From the NCBI RefSeq assembly GCF_000145235.1, contig NC_014391.1:558001-622000 (forward strand): a DNA stretch of 64,000 nucleotides, given 5' to 3'. Under the pieces are notes generated by a model. It was given only the letters and a program-made list of their open reading frames with translations. It made no database searches and was not told the DNA's origin. Source of the stretch: Micromonospora aurantiaca ATCC 27029. GTDB taxonomy: Bacteria > Actinomycetota > Actinomycetes > Mycobacteriales > Micromonosporaceae. Each line of letters begins with the position of its first letter. Position 1 is the stretch's first letter. Shown piece after piece: positions 1-8,342 of this stretch. The position numbers were made by a program, and so were the translations under genes.

Positions 1-177
1 CGACCCGGCTGAGGTGATCACCCGGGCCAGCCCGGCCGCGGGGTCGAAGGTCACCCCCACGGGTACGACGTGCGGGGTGCCGTCGGCACGCGGTGTGGTG
101 AGCGTGGCGAGGTGCCGATCCGCGAAGAAGCGGGCCACCCGTTCGTCGCTCGGATCCAACCGATGCCGTGCCGCCAT
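1..177 (-). CDS. PPOX-class (F420/flavin-dependent) oxidoreductase, N-terminal part
   Basis: Only the first 59 codons lie in the window; the gene runs off the left edge. The protein begins [18 protein letters not shown] and continues with the pattern [20 protein letters not shown] followed by PVGVTFDP. This is the usual beta-barrel opening of the pyridoxamine-5-phosphate-oxidase-like family, many of whose actinobacterial members use F420 or flavin. The ATG at 177 follows an AGGAG ribosome site. Substrate and cofactor cannot be told from this fragment. The family call is fairly firm; the F420 preference is inference. Confidence 0.75.
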   Translation of the reverse strand, partial: MAARHRLDPSDERVARFFADRHLATLTTPRADGTPHVVPVGVTFDPAAGLARVITSAGS

Positions 178-206
178 GTCGTCTCCTCGTTCCGTGCGGT
201 GACGTC

Positions 207-542
207 TCAGCGGCGGGGCGCCGCGCCGGGCGGCAACGTCGCCACCGGGGACTCCCCGGCGGCCCGCTGCTCGGCGCGGTGCTTGGCGACCAGCCGGCCC
301 AGGTAGAACAGTGCGCCGGCCAGCACGCCCATGTCGTCCAGGTAGATCGGGTCGGGAAGCAGGTCCACCGGCAGGATCGTGTAGATCAGCGCGCCGTAGA
401 ACGCGACCTTGCCGCCGGCGCCGAGCGCGCCGAGCATGCGGCGGGTGCGGACCACCCGGATGGCGAGCAGCACCGCCCCGGCCAGCATGGCCGCCGCGAG
501 GACGGCGGCGAGGACGACCAGCACCCAGGCTTCACGGGACAC
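207..542 (-). CDS. YkvA/DUF1232-family small membrane protein
   Basis: This 111-residue protein has an N-terminal membrane helix (about residues 5-28, [20 protein letters not shown]). A conserved segment follows around residues 50-75, [19 protein letters not shown], which is the signature of DUF1232 (YkvA family). The family is widespread and its biochemical role is unknown. The C-terminus is a short charged tail. The gene is co-oriented with the PPOX gene and separated from it by about 30 bases, so they may share a transcript. Function beyond the family assignment is not inferred. Confidence 0.8.
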   Translation of the reverse strand: MSREAWVLVVLAAVLAAAMLAGAVLLAIRVVRTRRMLGALGAGGKVAFYGALIYTILPVDLLPDPIYLDDMGVLAGALFYLGRLVAKHRAEQRAAGESPVATLPPGAAPRR

Positions 543-661
543 GCCACCACGCTAGCCGAGCCGAGCCCGCCACGCGCGGCGGTCGTCCCCGCCGCGGGGG
601 TGCTCGCCTTCGGCGCCCGCACCGGGCGACGGCCTGTCGGGCCGCTGCCGGTGACGGGTTT

Positions 662-1495
662 TCAGGCCGCGACGGCCGCCCGGCCGCGAGCCACGGGCGG
701 CAGCTCGCGGGTGACCTCGGGGCTCGCCGTTCCGGTCGGCAGTTCCCGGGTGGCCTCGGGCCCGGCGAACCCGACGATGGAGAGTTCCGTCTGCGGCTCG
801 GCGACCGGGTGCAGCGCCGCGAACGCCTCGTCGCGCAGGCTCTGCGCCGCCGCCGCGGCCAGCTCGGCGGTCTGCCAGGCGGCCTGCTCCCGCTGCGCGG
901 CGGCCCGGTGCCGTGCCGCCATGTTGTCCCGGACGAGCCGGCGCAGCAGCAGTTCCTGCTCCACCGGGTGCCGGCTCGGATCCCAGCCGTTGCCGCCGAG
1001 GATGTCGCTGAGCTGCCGCACCGTGATCTCGTCGCGCCACTGGGCGTCCATCGCGGCCCGGTGCAGCCAGCGCTCCCGGTCCGCGTACTCGGCCGGGGTC
1101 CGGGCGGTCCGGGGCAGCGGCAGCGCCGCGGCGGCGGTCAGGCGCCGGACGTCCTCCTCGGCCGCCTGGTACGCCTGCCAGGCAGCCTCGGCCTCCTCCT
1201 GGGCGGTCAGCCACTCGGCGCGGCTCCGCTCGGCGGTCGCCGTCGCACGGGAGGCGGCCACTGCCACCTCGTCGGCGTAGCGGATCCGCTCCTGGTCCCG
1301 TACGCGGGCGCGCTCGGCGCGTTCGATGCTGCTCGGGCGGGCGGCGTCACTGATCCGGTCGACCAGTTCCGAACGGAACCGGGACGGGCGGACGATCAGC
1401 GCGGCGACCACTGTCGCGGCCACGGCGAGCAGGACCAGCCAGATCACGGCGGCCGCGGGCATGTCGGGCAGGACGGAGGAGAAGACGGTCTGCAT
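662..1495 (-). CDS. Hypothetical membrane-anchored coiled-coil protein
   Basis: About 277 residues. I chose the ATG at 1495 because GAGGTG lies nine bases upstream; an in-frame start further upstream (1549) lacks this. One N-terminal membrane helix (AAAVIWLVLLAVAATVVAAL) is followed by a long Arg/Glu/Ala-rich helical region with several heptad-like stretches, for example RAEWLTAQEEAEAAWQAYQA, which suggests an extended cytoplasmic coiled coil. The tail repeats the pattern ATRELPTG / EVTRELPP. I do not recognise a family. It lies next to the type VII locus, but nothing in it ties it to secretion. Confidence 0.6.
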   Translation of the reverse strand: MQTVFSSVLPDMPAAAVIWLVLLAVAATVVAALIVRPSRFRSELVDRISDAARPSSIERAERARVRDQERIRYADEVAVAASRATATAERSRAEWLTAQEEAEAAWQAYQAAEEDVRRLTAAAALPLPRTARTPAEYADRERWLHRAAMDAQWRDEITVRQLSDILGGNGWDPSRHPVEQELLLRRLVRDNMAARHRAAAQREQAAWQTAELAAAAAQSLRDEAFAALHPVAEPQTELSIVGFAGPEATRELPTGTASPEVTRELPPVARGRAAVAA

Positions 1496-1653
1496 TACCA
1501 GCACCTCGTGGGTGGAACGTAGGACGATCGACGGTTGTGGCCCGGACATCCGGGCGGGTGCGCGTCGTGACTCGGACGCGACGGGACGCGCGGCAGGGCG
1601 CGAGGCGTGCGGCCCGTGGGACCGCGCCGGGGCGTACCGGAAGGGTTGCCCGG

Positions 1654-2061
1654 TCAGGCGCGCGGCGGACCGCGACGGGCGATGTGCGCCCGGCCTGGGT
1701 CGGCGGCGGCGACGACCTCGACGCCGGGAACGCGCCCGGCGGAGTCGGCGGAAAGGCCTTCGGTGCCGGCCGGGCGGGTGCCGGGGCCGGTGGTCCGCAG
1801 GGCGGCGGTCGTGGCGTCGGCCGCCGTGAGTTCCGCGGCGCCGGCCGTGACCGCCTGCCGCGTCGCGACGTGCTCGATCGCCGCGACGTGCGAGGCGACG
1901 GCGTGCGAGGCGACTGTGGCGTGCGAGGCCGCGGCGGCGTGGGCGGGTGCGGCGGTGATGCCCTGGAGGCCGGCGATCAGCACCAGGCCGGCCACAGCCG
2001 TGCGGGCGATCCGGCGCAGCGTCGCTGTCCAGGTGGACGGGGCGAACGCTACGGGCAGCAC
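1654..2061 (-). CDS. Putative secreted Ala/His-rich protein
   Basis: The predicted 135-residue product starts at a GTG (2061) and opens with a convincing export signal: basic residues (TLRRIARTA), a hydrophobic core (VAGLVLIAGLQGITA) and an APAHA cleavage-like site near residue 42. The mature part is low in complexity, with a SHA-V repeat (ASHATVASHAVASHVA) and then an Ala/Thr/Gly-rich tail. No family is recognised. The signal peptide is the main reason to believe it. Random high-GC ORFs can mimic Ala-rich tails, so the call is moderate. Confidence 0.5.
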   Translation of the reverse strand: MLPVAFAPSTWTATLRRIARTAVAGLVLIAGLQGITAAPAHAAAASHATVASHAVASHVAAIEHVATRQAVTAGAAELTAADATTAALRTTGPGTRPAGTEGLSADSAGRVPGVEVVAAADPGRAHIARRGPPRA

Positions 2062-2220
2062 CTATTCAACCTATCGGTCGACGGACGATCCCGCAGCTCA
2101 AGGATCTTGCGGTTTACGTGAGCCACCCCACGGGTCGGTGTGGACGGAGACCCACGCGGGCCGGACGTGCGACGGCGCGGCGCCCCTGCCGAGGTGCCGC
2201 GCCGTCCAGTGGATGCCGGG

Positions 2221-3507
2221 TCAGTTGCCGCCGAGCACCGGCGGCGGAGCGGCGTCTCCGTCGCCCCAGACCATCTCGTCCTCGGTGAGCCAGGTCAGCC
2301 GGCCGTCGGACTCGTCGTCGCCGTGGCCGCCGCGCCCACCCAGCACGCCGCTGCGGCCGGCCATCGCGGGCCGCCCGGTGGCGCCGCCGGTGCGCTCGGC
2401 GGACTTGCTCCCGGCGTCGACCACGAGGCCACGGCCGGAGGTGAGCCGGCCCGTGCCGGCCGCCGAGCGGTTCTCCGCGCCGGACATGCCGCCGAAGCGG
2501 GCCGAGGACGCCGAGTTGGCGCCGGTGCCCGCGAGCGAGCCGGTGCTCAGCACACCGGGGGCGCCGTAGAGCCCGCCACCCGGTCCGCCGGCGCTCATCG
2601 TCGTCGGTCCGGCGCCGCCGGGACCGAAGCCCGGGCCGCCGCCGATCGTCGGACCGCCCGCGGTGCTGGTCAGCGGCGCGGCGCCGGCCAGCGAGGTGCC
2701 AGTCGGGTCGACGGTGCCGCCGGTCGGCACCGAACCCGGAGCGCCCGCGCCCGGCTGGCCGCCCGGAGTGCCCGCACCCGGTGTGCCCTCGCCCGGCGTG
2801 CCGCCGGTCGGGGCCGTGTGGTGCACGCCCGACGTGGTGGCGGTGGCGTTGGCGCCCGGGCCGAAGCTGCCCAGGCTCGGGCCGGACGACGGCGTCTTCA
2901 CCGACGGCCCGTTCTGCAGGGTCGGGTCACCGTTGCCGGTGTGGCCGGGCAGCTCGGTCTCCGGCGGGTCCGGTACGACGATCCGGCCGTACGCCGAGAA
3001 GTCGTAGCCCTCGGCGAGCTTGGCCACGACCTGCACCATCCGCTGGTGCGCCTTCTCCTGCTCGGCCTTGTCCTGCTGGTGGCCGACGATCCCGCCGATC
3101 ACCGCGCCGGGTGCGCCGCCGATCAGGAAGCCCTTGCCGGCGCCGGAGAGCAGCTTGTCGTTGTCGTCGGTCTTCTCCGGGCTCTCCGCCTTGGACTGCG
3201 CGGCCCGCAGCTCGCTGGACATCATGTCGAGGCCCTGTCGGATACCCGTCATGCCCTCGGCGAGGTTGCCGGAGTAGCGGACGACCATGTCCAGCCGGCG
3301 GTGGAACTCCCGCGCGGCGTCGCCGGTCCAGGTCTTCGCCAGCGCCTCCAGGTCGGCGGTCAGGTCGCGGCCGAGATCGTCGAGCGTGCCCTTGAGGGAG
3401 GTCCACTGGGCGCTGAGCGCCTCGATCTGCTTCGGGTCGCCGGCATTGACGCCCTGGTAGAGCTCCTCGTGACTGACGTGCTCGTAGCGCCGGGTGTACT
3501 CAGACAC
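2221..3507 (-). CDS. Large WXG100-like type VII secretion-associated protein with Gly/Pro/Thr-rich tail
   Basis: 428 residues from a GTG start. Residues about 25-130 form a predicted helical hairpin with the turn TWTGDAAREFHRR, a WxG-type motif as in WXG100/ESX proteins, extended by further helices. A Gly-rich hydrophobic stretch (GKGFLIGGAPGAVIGGIVG) follows around residues 147-170. The C-terminal half is a disordered region rich in Gly, Pro, Thr and Ser, with runs such as TPGEGTPGAGTPGG. It begins inside the end of the preceding small gene (8-base overlap) and lies downstream of eccB on the same strand. This supports a role as an ESX substrate or surface-associated partner; which of the two is inference. 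Confidence 0.7.
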   Translation of the reverse strand: MSEYTRRYEHVSHEELYQGVNAGDPKQIEALSAQWTSLKGTLDDLGRDLTADLEALAKTWTGDAAREFHRRLDMVVRYSGNLAEGMTGIRQGLDMMSSELRAAQSKAESPEKTDDNDKLLSGAGKGFLIGGAPGAVIGGIVGHQQDKAEQEKAHQRMVQVVAKLAEGYDFSAYGRIVVPDPPETELPGHTGNGDPTLQNGPSVKTPSSGPSLGSFGPGANATATTSGVHHTAPTGGTPGEGTPGAGTPGGQPGAGAPGSVPTGGTVDPTGTSLAGAAPLTSTAGGPTIGGGPGFGPGGAGPTTMSAGGPGGGLYGAPGVLSTGSLAGTGANSASSARFGGMSGAENRSAAGTGRLTSGRGLVVDAGSKSAERTGGATGRPAMAGRSGVLGGRGGHGDDESDGRLTWLTEDEMVWGDGDAAPPPVLGGN

Positions 3508-3871
3508 GCGGGTCCTCCTTCGGCTGCTTCATCGCCTCGTTCAGCCCGGAGAGGGCGGCGGCGATGTCGGCCGCGGCGGCGGCGTTGCGGGCCTCGGCGG
3601 TCTTGTAGTTCGTCATGATCTTGTGGGTCGCCTCGCGGGCGGCCAGGATCGCCCGGCGCAGCCGGTCGACGTGGTTGACGTAGCTCTGGTGGGTCTCGGA
3701 GTAGCGACGTGCGTTGTCGGTCGCGTCGGTGAACGTGCCGAGGGCCGGCGGGCGGCACTGCATCTGGGTGTTGAGCTTGCGCAACACCGACTCCGCCTCG
3801 TGCAGACGCCGCTCGAGCCGCTGGTGAAAGTCCTCCAAGGACAGTACGTCTACTGTCGTGCGCCCCGTCAT
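3500..3871 (-). CDS. ESX-associated helical protein, unknown function
   Basis: A 123-residue all-helical protein (LEDFHQRLERRLHEAESVL... and YVNHVDRLRRAILAAREATH). It has no signal peptide and no membrane segment. It sits directly between eccB and the WXG-like gene, and its stop overlaps that gene's start by 8 bases, so the two are almost certainly translationally coupled. Its size and helical character would suit an ESX partner or chaperone of the larger protein, in the way EsxA/EsxB-type or EspG-type partners pair with substrates. No WxG motif is visible, so it is left unnamed. Confidence 0.7.
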   Translation of the reverse strand: MTGRTTVDVLSLEDFHQRLERRLHEAESVLRKLNTQMQCRPPALGTFTDATDNARRYSETHQSYVNHVDRLRRAILAAREATHKIMTNYKTAEARNAAAAADIAAALSGLNEAMKQPKEDPRV

Positions 3872-3987
3872 GGCTGCATCCCCGTAGTCATCGTCGATAA
3901 CCGTTCGCCGTACTCAGGTTAGTCGAAGCGAGCCAACCCGGGCGACCCGTGACGGAGATCCTCCACTTCGGATCGCCGCAGGGCCTG

Positions 3988-5457
3988 TCAACCGCCCTGG
4001 ACCTGCGCCTCCGCGCCACCGGCCGACGGTGTCGCGGTGGCCCCCGGAGGCGTCGACGCATCGAAGTAGGTCATCGCATCCTCGCGGGACAGCGTCGGTC
4101 CGGTCGGCACCAGCGCCAGCAGCGAGGCGGGTACGGCGAGCGGCGTCACGTCGCCGTACCCGAGCGCGCTCTTCGCGTCGCCCCCGGCGGTGCCGAGCGG
4201 ATAGCGGATGCCCTGCGCGGTGATCAGGTAGACAGTCGAACCGGCCGCCGCCTTGCCGCTCTCCCCGGCCGTGGCCTGCACCAGCACGCCCTTGCCGCCG
4301 GGCAGCAGCACGCTCTCGGCGGTGCGTACCGCGTCCCGGGCGCCCTGCCGCGCGGGCATCGCGGTCGCCGAGGTCAGCTCGGCCGGCGGGGAGTCGAAGA
4401 CCTCCAGCGTGGTGGTCGGCGGCTGACCGGCCGGGCCGGGCCGGTAGGTGGCGCAGAGCACCGTCCGTCCCGGACGGACCTCGTGCAGCGTCGGCAGCCG
4501 GGCCGGCAGGCCGTCCGCGTCCAGCCGCTGGTCGGTGAGGAGCCGGCCCGCCTCATCCGGAGTGATCTGCGTCACCTCGCCACCCCCGCCGAGCAGCAGC
4601 AGCGCGGTGACCTCGCGGACTGTCGCCAGGCCCTGCCGGGTGAGCACGTAGTACTGGCCGGCGGCCTGGTAGACCTGGCCGATCCGGGCCGGCCGGTCGG
4701 CCACTGTGAGCCCGCTCGCGCCGCCGTCCCCGGCGATCGCCGGCTTGCGCAGCACCGGCCCGGCCGGCACCGCGTTCAGCAGTTGCTGCCCGACGGTCAG
4801 GTTCGTCGCGCCGGCCATCTTCAACGCCACCAGCGCCTGCTCGTCACCGGCCACCCGCAGCCGGGAACCACCGGTGAGCAGGTAACGCGCGTCGCCGGTC
4901 CGCACCACCACGGCCCGGTCGGTGAGCGCCGTGCCGCCGGGCAGCGCGCGGTCGATCACCAGGTGGGTGGTGGAGCGCTGCGGGTCGTTCGGGTCCGGCA
5001 CGTCGCACACCGACCAGGGGAGCCCGACCAGCGATTTGCGATCCGGCAGGTCGTCCGGGGCGCCGACGATGCCGACCAGCCGCCCGCGTGGACGGTCCTT
5101 GATCGACGCCTGGGACATGGTGCGCGGCTGCGCCGCGGCGTCGTTGACGATCAGCCGCGCCGAGGCGTAGTTGAGCGTCGGGCGCAGCACCTTGTCCTCG
5201 CCGAAGTAGTACGTCGCGCCGGTCTCCCGCTCGATCACCAGCGTGTTCGGCTCCAGCGGCGCGGAGTTGCTGGTGAGCTGGCCGTACGCGCCCACGCCGC
5301 CGAGCACCACTGCGGCCGCGATGACGCTGCCGAACACCGCCATGCCGAGGCGGCGCATCGGCAGGTCGTTTGTCTCCGGATCACCGGAGAGCAGCGCCGA
5401 GACGATGCGGCGGGTGACGAAGCGGTACGCCTGCACCTGATCGCGGCGGGTCCGCAT
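3988..5457 (-). CDS. eccB: Type VII secretion protein EccB
   Basis: 489 residues, close to the usual EccB length. The N-terminus MRTRRDQVQAYRFVTRRIVS is the family signature, followed by the first conserved cytoplasmic helix and a single membrane helix at about 36-60 (GMAVFGSVIAAAVVLGGVG). The rest is the periplasmic repeat-containing domain of EccB, including LVIERETGATYYF. Translation starts at an ATG behind GGAGG. EccB is one of the four membrane-complex components with EccC, EccD and EccE. The gene is divergent from eccE, with a 160-base promoter region between them. Confidence 0.93.
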   Translation of the reverse strand: MRTRRDQVQAYRFVTRRIVSALLSGDPETNDLPMRRLGMAVFGSVIAAAVVLGGVGAYGQLTSNSAPLEPNTLVIERETGATYYFGEDKVLRPTLNYASARLIVNDAAAQPRTMSQASIKDRPRGRLVGIVGAPDDLPDRKSLVGLPWSVCDVPDPNDPQRSTTHLVIDRALPGGTALTDRAVVVRTGDARYLLTGGSRLRVAGDEQALVALKMAGATNLTVGQQLLNAVPAGPVLRKPAIAGDGGASGLTVADRPARIGQVYQAAGQYYVLTRQGLATVREVTALLLLGGGGEVTQITPDEAGRLLTDQRLDADGLPARLPTLHEVRPGRTVLCATYRPGPAGQPPTTTLEVFDSPPAELTSATAMPARQGARDAVRTAESVLLPGGKGVLVQATAGESGKAAAGSTVYLITAQGIRYPLGTAGGDAKSALGYGDVTPLAVPASLLALVPTGPTLSREDAMTYFDASTPPGATATPSAGGAEAQVQGG

Positions 5458-5619
5458 GACTAACCTCCGGCGGGGGTGGGTCCGCGGCGACAGGTCCGAA
5501 CAGCGCCGCGGGCTTCCCTACGATAAGGGGCCGTCGGGGGTGCGCCGGACCCCGTCCGCCGACCGAACGACCGCACCCGCCCGGCGGATGCCCAGGATGT
5601 CCAGAAGGGACGCACACCG

Positions 5620-6792
5620 ATGACGCAGCTCCAGGCGCCACCCGGTCGTACCGCCACCACTCCCGCCGTACCGCCGGACCGGCCGGTCACCCCGGCCGAC
5701 AAGCGCCGCCGGGGACGCCTCGGCCCGGTCGTGGTCGGGCAGCTCGTGGTGGTGGAGTGCGCGGCGCTCGCGGTCTGGTTCGCCACCGCCGGCCCGGCGT
5801 GGCTGCTCGCGGTGGTCGCCGTCCTGGCGCTGCTGGCGGTGGCCGCGGCGTTCGCGCGCCGGGGCGGCCGCTGGTGGTACGAGGACCTGATGCTCCGCCG
5901 CCGGCTGCGCCGGCGCCGCGACCGCGCCCGGGGCGCGGCGCCCGGTGGTGACCCGAGACTGGCCGCGCTCGCCCCGGAGCTGACAGTGGTGGAGCTGACC
6001 GAGCGCGGCACCCGGCTCGGCATCGGGCAGGACGACCGGGGCTGGTTCGCCGCGCTGGCGCTGACCGGCCGGCCCGGCGCGCCCGCCGGCTCGATCGAGG
6101 CGGCGGTGGTGGACCGCGTGCTCGCGGTGCTCGCCGACTTCTCCGGCCCGGTCACCCAGACCCAGGTCGTCTCGCACACCCTGGTCTGGTACCCGGCGCC
6201 CGGCGCGCCGCCGTCCGCGTACCGGACCGTGTGGGTGGCGCTGCGCCTGTCGGTGTCCGACGCGCGGGCCGAGGCGGTGAGCCGGGGCGGCGGCCTGCGC
6301 GGCGTGCACCGCACGGTGGCGGCCGGGGTGGGCCGGCTCGGCAAGGCGCTCAACGCCGCCGGCCTCGGTCACCGGGTGCTCGACCGGAACGAGCTGCACG
6401 CGGCGGTGGTGTCCGGGGCCGGGCTCGACCTGGCACCGGAGTCCCCGGTGGAGACGTGGACCAGCCTGCGCGGGGGCGGCTGGACGCAGCGCTGCCTGGC
6501 CCTGCGGGTACGCCCCAACGGCTCACTCGGCGCGCTGGTCGACGCGGTCACCGCCACCTCCGCGCCCTCGCACACGGTCGCCGCCGTGGTGCTCCCGGGC
6601 GGCCGGCGGGTGCCGCCGCTGCTGCGGGTGGCAGCCATGGACGGGCACGCCGAGGCGCTGGTGAAGGCGGTCCGCGAGATGGCGCGGCGCGCGGGCGTGC
6701 CGGCCCGCCCGCTGGACGGCCAGCACGGCCCCGGCGTCTACGCCACCGCGCCGGTCGGCACCGCGATGGGGACCGTCACGGTCGAAGGTTGA
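5620..6792 (+). CDS. eccE: Type VII secretion protein EccE
   Basis: 390 residues. Two adjacent N-terminal membrane helices (about 33-52 and 55-78) are followed by RGGRWWYEDLMLRRRLRRRR and a soluble domain with the EccE pattern, including VVELTERGTRLGIGQDDRGW and VSHTLVWYPAPGAP. EccE caps the periphery of the ESX membrane complex. It is transcribed away from eccB and towards eccD, and its last 17 bases overlap the 3' end of eccD on the other strand. EccE is the least conserved core component, so the call rests on architecture and neighbours as well as sequence. Confidence 0.88.
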   Translation: MTQLQAPPGRTATTPAVPPDRPVTPADKRRRGRLGPVVVGQLVVVECAALAVWFATAGPAWLLAVVAVLALLAVAAAFARRGGRWWYEDLMLRRRLRRRRDRARGAAPGGDPRLAALAPELTVVELTERGTRLGIGQDDRGWFAALALTGRPGAPAGSIEAAVVDRVLAVLADFSGPVTQTQVVSHTLVWYPAPGAPPSAYRTVWVALRLSVSDARAEAVSRGGGLRGVHRTVAAGVGRLGKALNAAGLGHRVLDRNELHAAVVSGAGLDLAPESPVETWTSLRGGGWTQRCLALRVRPNGSLGALVDAVTATSAPSHTVAAVVLPGGRRVPPLLRVAAMDGHAEALVKAVREMARRAGVPARPLDGQHGPGVYATAPVGTAMGTVTVEG

Positions 6793-8173
6793 CGATCCAG
6801 CCGTACGCGCCGCAGACCCAGACGGCCAGCGGCACCAGCGCGATGATGAGCAGGATCTCGACGATGTCCAGGGTCCGGCCCCAGACCGGGGAGATCCGCT
6901 TGCCGGCCACGGTCAGGCCGTAGACCAGGCTGATCACGGCCAGCACGGCCAGGCCGCCCAGGATCAGCCCGAGGCGTACCGCCAGCGAGCCGGCGGCGAA
7001 CGTGGCGGCGGCGACCAGCCCCAGGCCGACGGTGCCGGACAGCAGCACCGGCGTGCGTTGGGCGCGGCTGAGGAACGGGCGCGCCCGCAGCAGCGACAGC
7101 AGCGCCAGCACCAGGCAGAGCAGGACCGCCGGGAGCCGGCCGTTCTCGGCCAGCACCACCTCGCCGCCGAGCACCAGCAGCGAGACGGTCCAGAGCAGAC
7201 CGGTGAGGAACGCGTCGGCGCGCTCGCTGTTGCGCAGCACCGACGGCCCGTCCACCGACTCGGTGTCGGTCTTGAGGTCGTCCGGGCCGGTGGGGATGGA
7301 CGGCACCGGCAGCCGGGCCAGGCGGTAGGCGAGCATCGGCAGGGCGGGCAGCGCGCCGAACGCGACTGTCGACACCACCGCCGCAGCCGCCGCCGCGCCG
7401 ATGTCGAAGGCCAGGCTGAGCACCGCGCCGAGGCCGACCGCCGCGCCCACGCCCACCGCGCCGAGGAAGAGCGGCAGGCGGTCGCCGACGGCGAGCGCGG
7501 CGATCGCGCCGAAGACCACCACAGCGGTGCCGGCGAGCAGGACGTGCGGACCGGCCAGCTCGCCGAGCGTCCGCTCACCGGCGAGCACCAGCAGGCCGCC
7601 GGCGCCCGCGTACCCGATCCCGACCAGGGCCAGCACCGCGCCGGTGCGGCTGTCGCCGGCGGCGCGGGACAGCACCGCGGCGCCGACCAGCAGCGCCACC
7701 GCGACCACGAACGCGGCGGCCGCGCCGGGTAGCTGCGGTGGGCCGGTGAGCAGCGTCGCCACCGCGCCCGCGGCGAGCGCCGAGGCGGCCAGCAGGACCG
7801 CGAACACCCGTGTGGTGCCGACCTGCCAGGCGCCCGCCCGCTGGGTGGTGGAGGTGGCGACCGCGTCCACCACGTCGTCGAAGACGATCTCGGGGGCGGT
7901 CGCGGCACGCGGGTTGAAGTAGAGCACCTCGCCGTCGCGGACGCCGAGCTGCGCGGCGGTCCGGCCGCCGTCGAACGGCTGACCGCCGAGCCGGGACAGG
8001 GCCCAGCCGCCGTGCCGCACGCCCTCGTCGGCCAGGTCCTCGCCCGCGTACCGCAGCAGCGTGGGCAGCAGGTCGGCGAGCGGCACGTCGGACGGCAGCG
8101 CCAGATCCATCCTGGTACGCGGCGCCACGATGGTGATCCGGCTCAGCCCACCGGTCGCCGTCTTCGTCGCCAC
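6776..8173 (-). CDS. eccD: Type VII secretion integral membrane protein EccD
   Basis: About 465 residues. I chose the GTG at 8173 because AGGAGG lies five bases upstream; a longer frame to 8227 has no ribosome site. The first ~90 residues form the cytoplasmic ubiquitin-like (YukD) domain, ending in [17 protein letters not shown]. Some eleven hydrophobic segments follow, as expected for the EccD membrane barrel. EccD is the membrane core of the ESX translocon. The gene is divergent from eccC across a 169-base interval and convergent with eccE (17-base overlap). Confidence 0.92.
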   Translation of the reverse strand: MATKTATGGLSRITIVAPRTRMDLALPSDVPLADLLPTLLRYAGEDLADEGVRHGGWALSRLGGQPFDGGRTAAQLGVRDGEVLYFNPRAATAPEIVFDDVVDAVATSTTQRAGAWQVGTTRVFAVLLAASALAAGAVATLLTGPPQLPGAAAAFVVAVALLVGAAVLSRAAGDSRTGAVLALVGIGYAGAGGLLVLAGERTLGELAGPHVLLAGTAVVVFGAIAALAVGDRLPLFLGAVGVGAAVGLGAVLSLAFDIGAAAAAAVVSTVAFGALPALPMLAYRLARLPVPSIPTGPDDLKTDTESVDGPSVLRNSERADAFLTGLLWTVSLLVLGGEVVLAENGRLPAVLLCLVLALLSLLRARPFLSRAQRTPVLLSGTVGLGLVAAATFAAGSLAVRLGLILGGLAVLAVISLVYGLTVAGKRISPVWGRTLDIVEILLIIALVPLAVWVCGAYGWIVNLRP

Positions 8174-8342
8174 AGTGGCCTCCTCGTGCTCGCATACGAT
8201 CCGCTGGGCCGTCGGCGCCGCCCCCACGGGTCCACGACGCCACCGGGAGATTACCTACGATGGCGGTCGCACAGGTTGCCCACCCGACGCTCACCGGCGG
8301 TGGCAGACCACGATCAGGGCCGCTTCTGGGGAGGGGAGAGCC

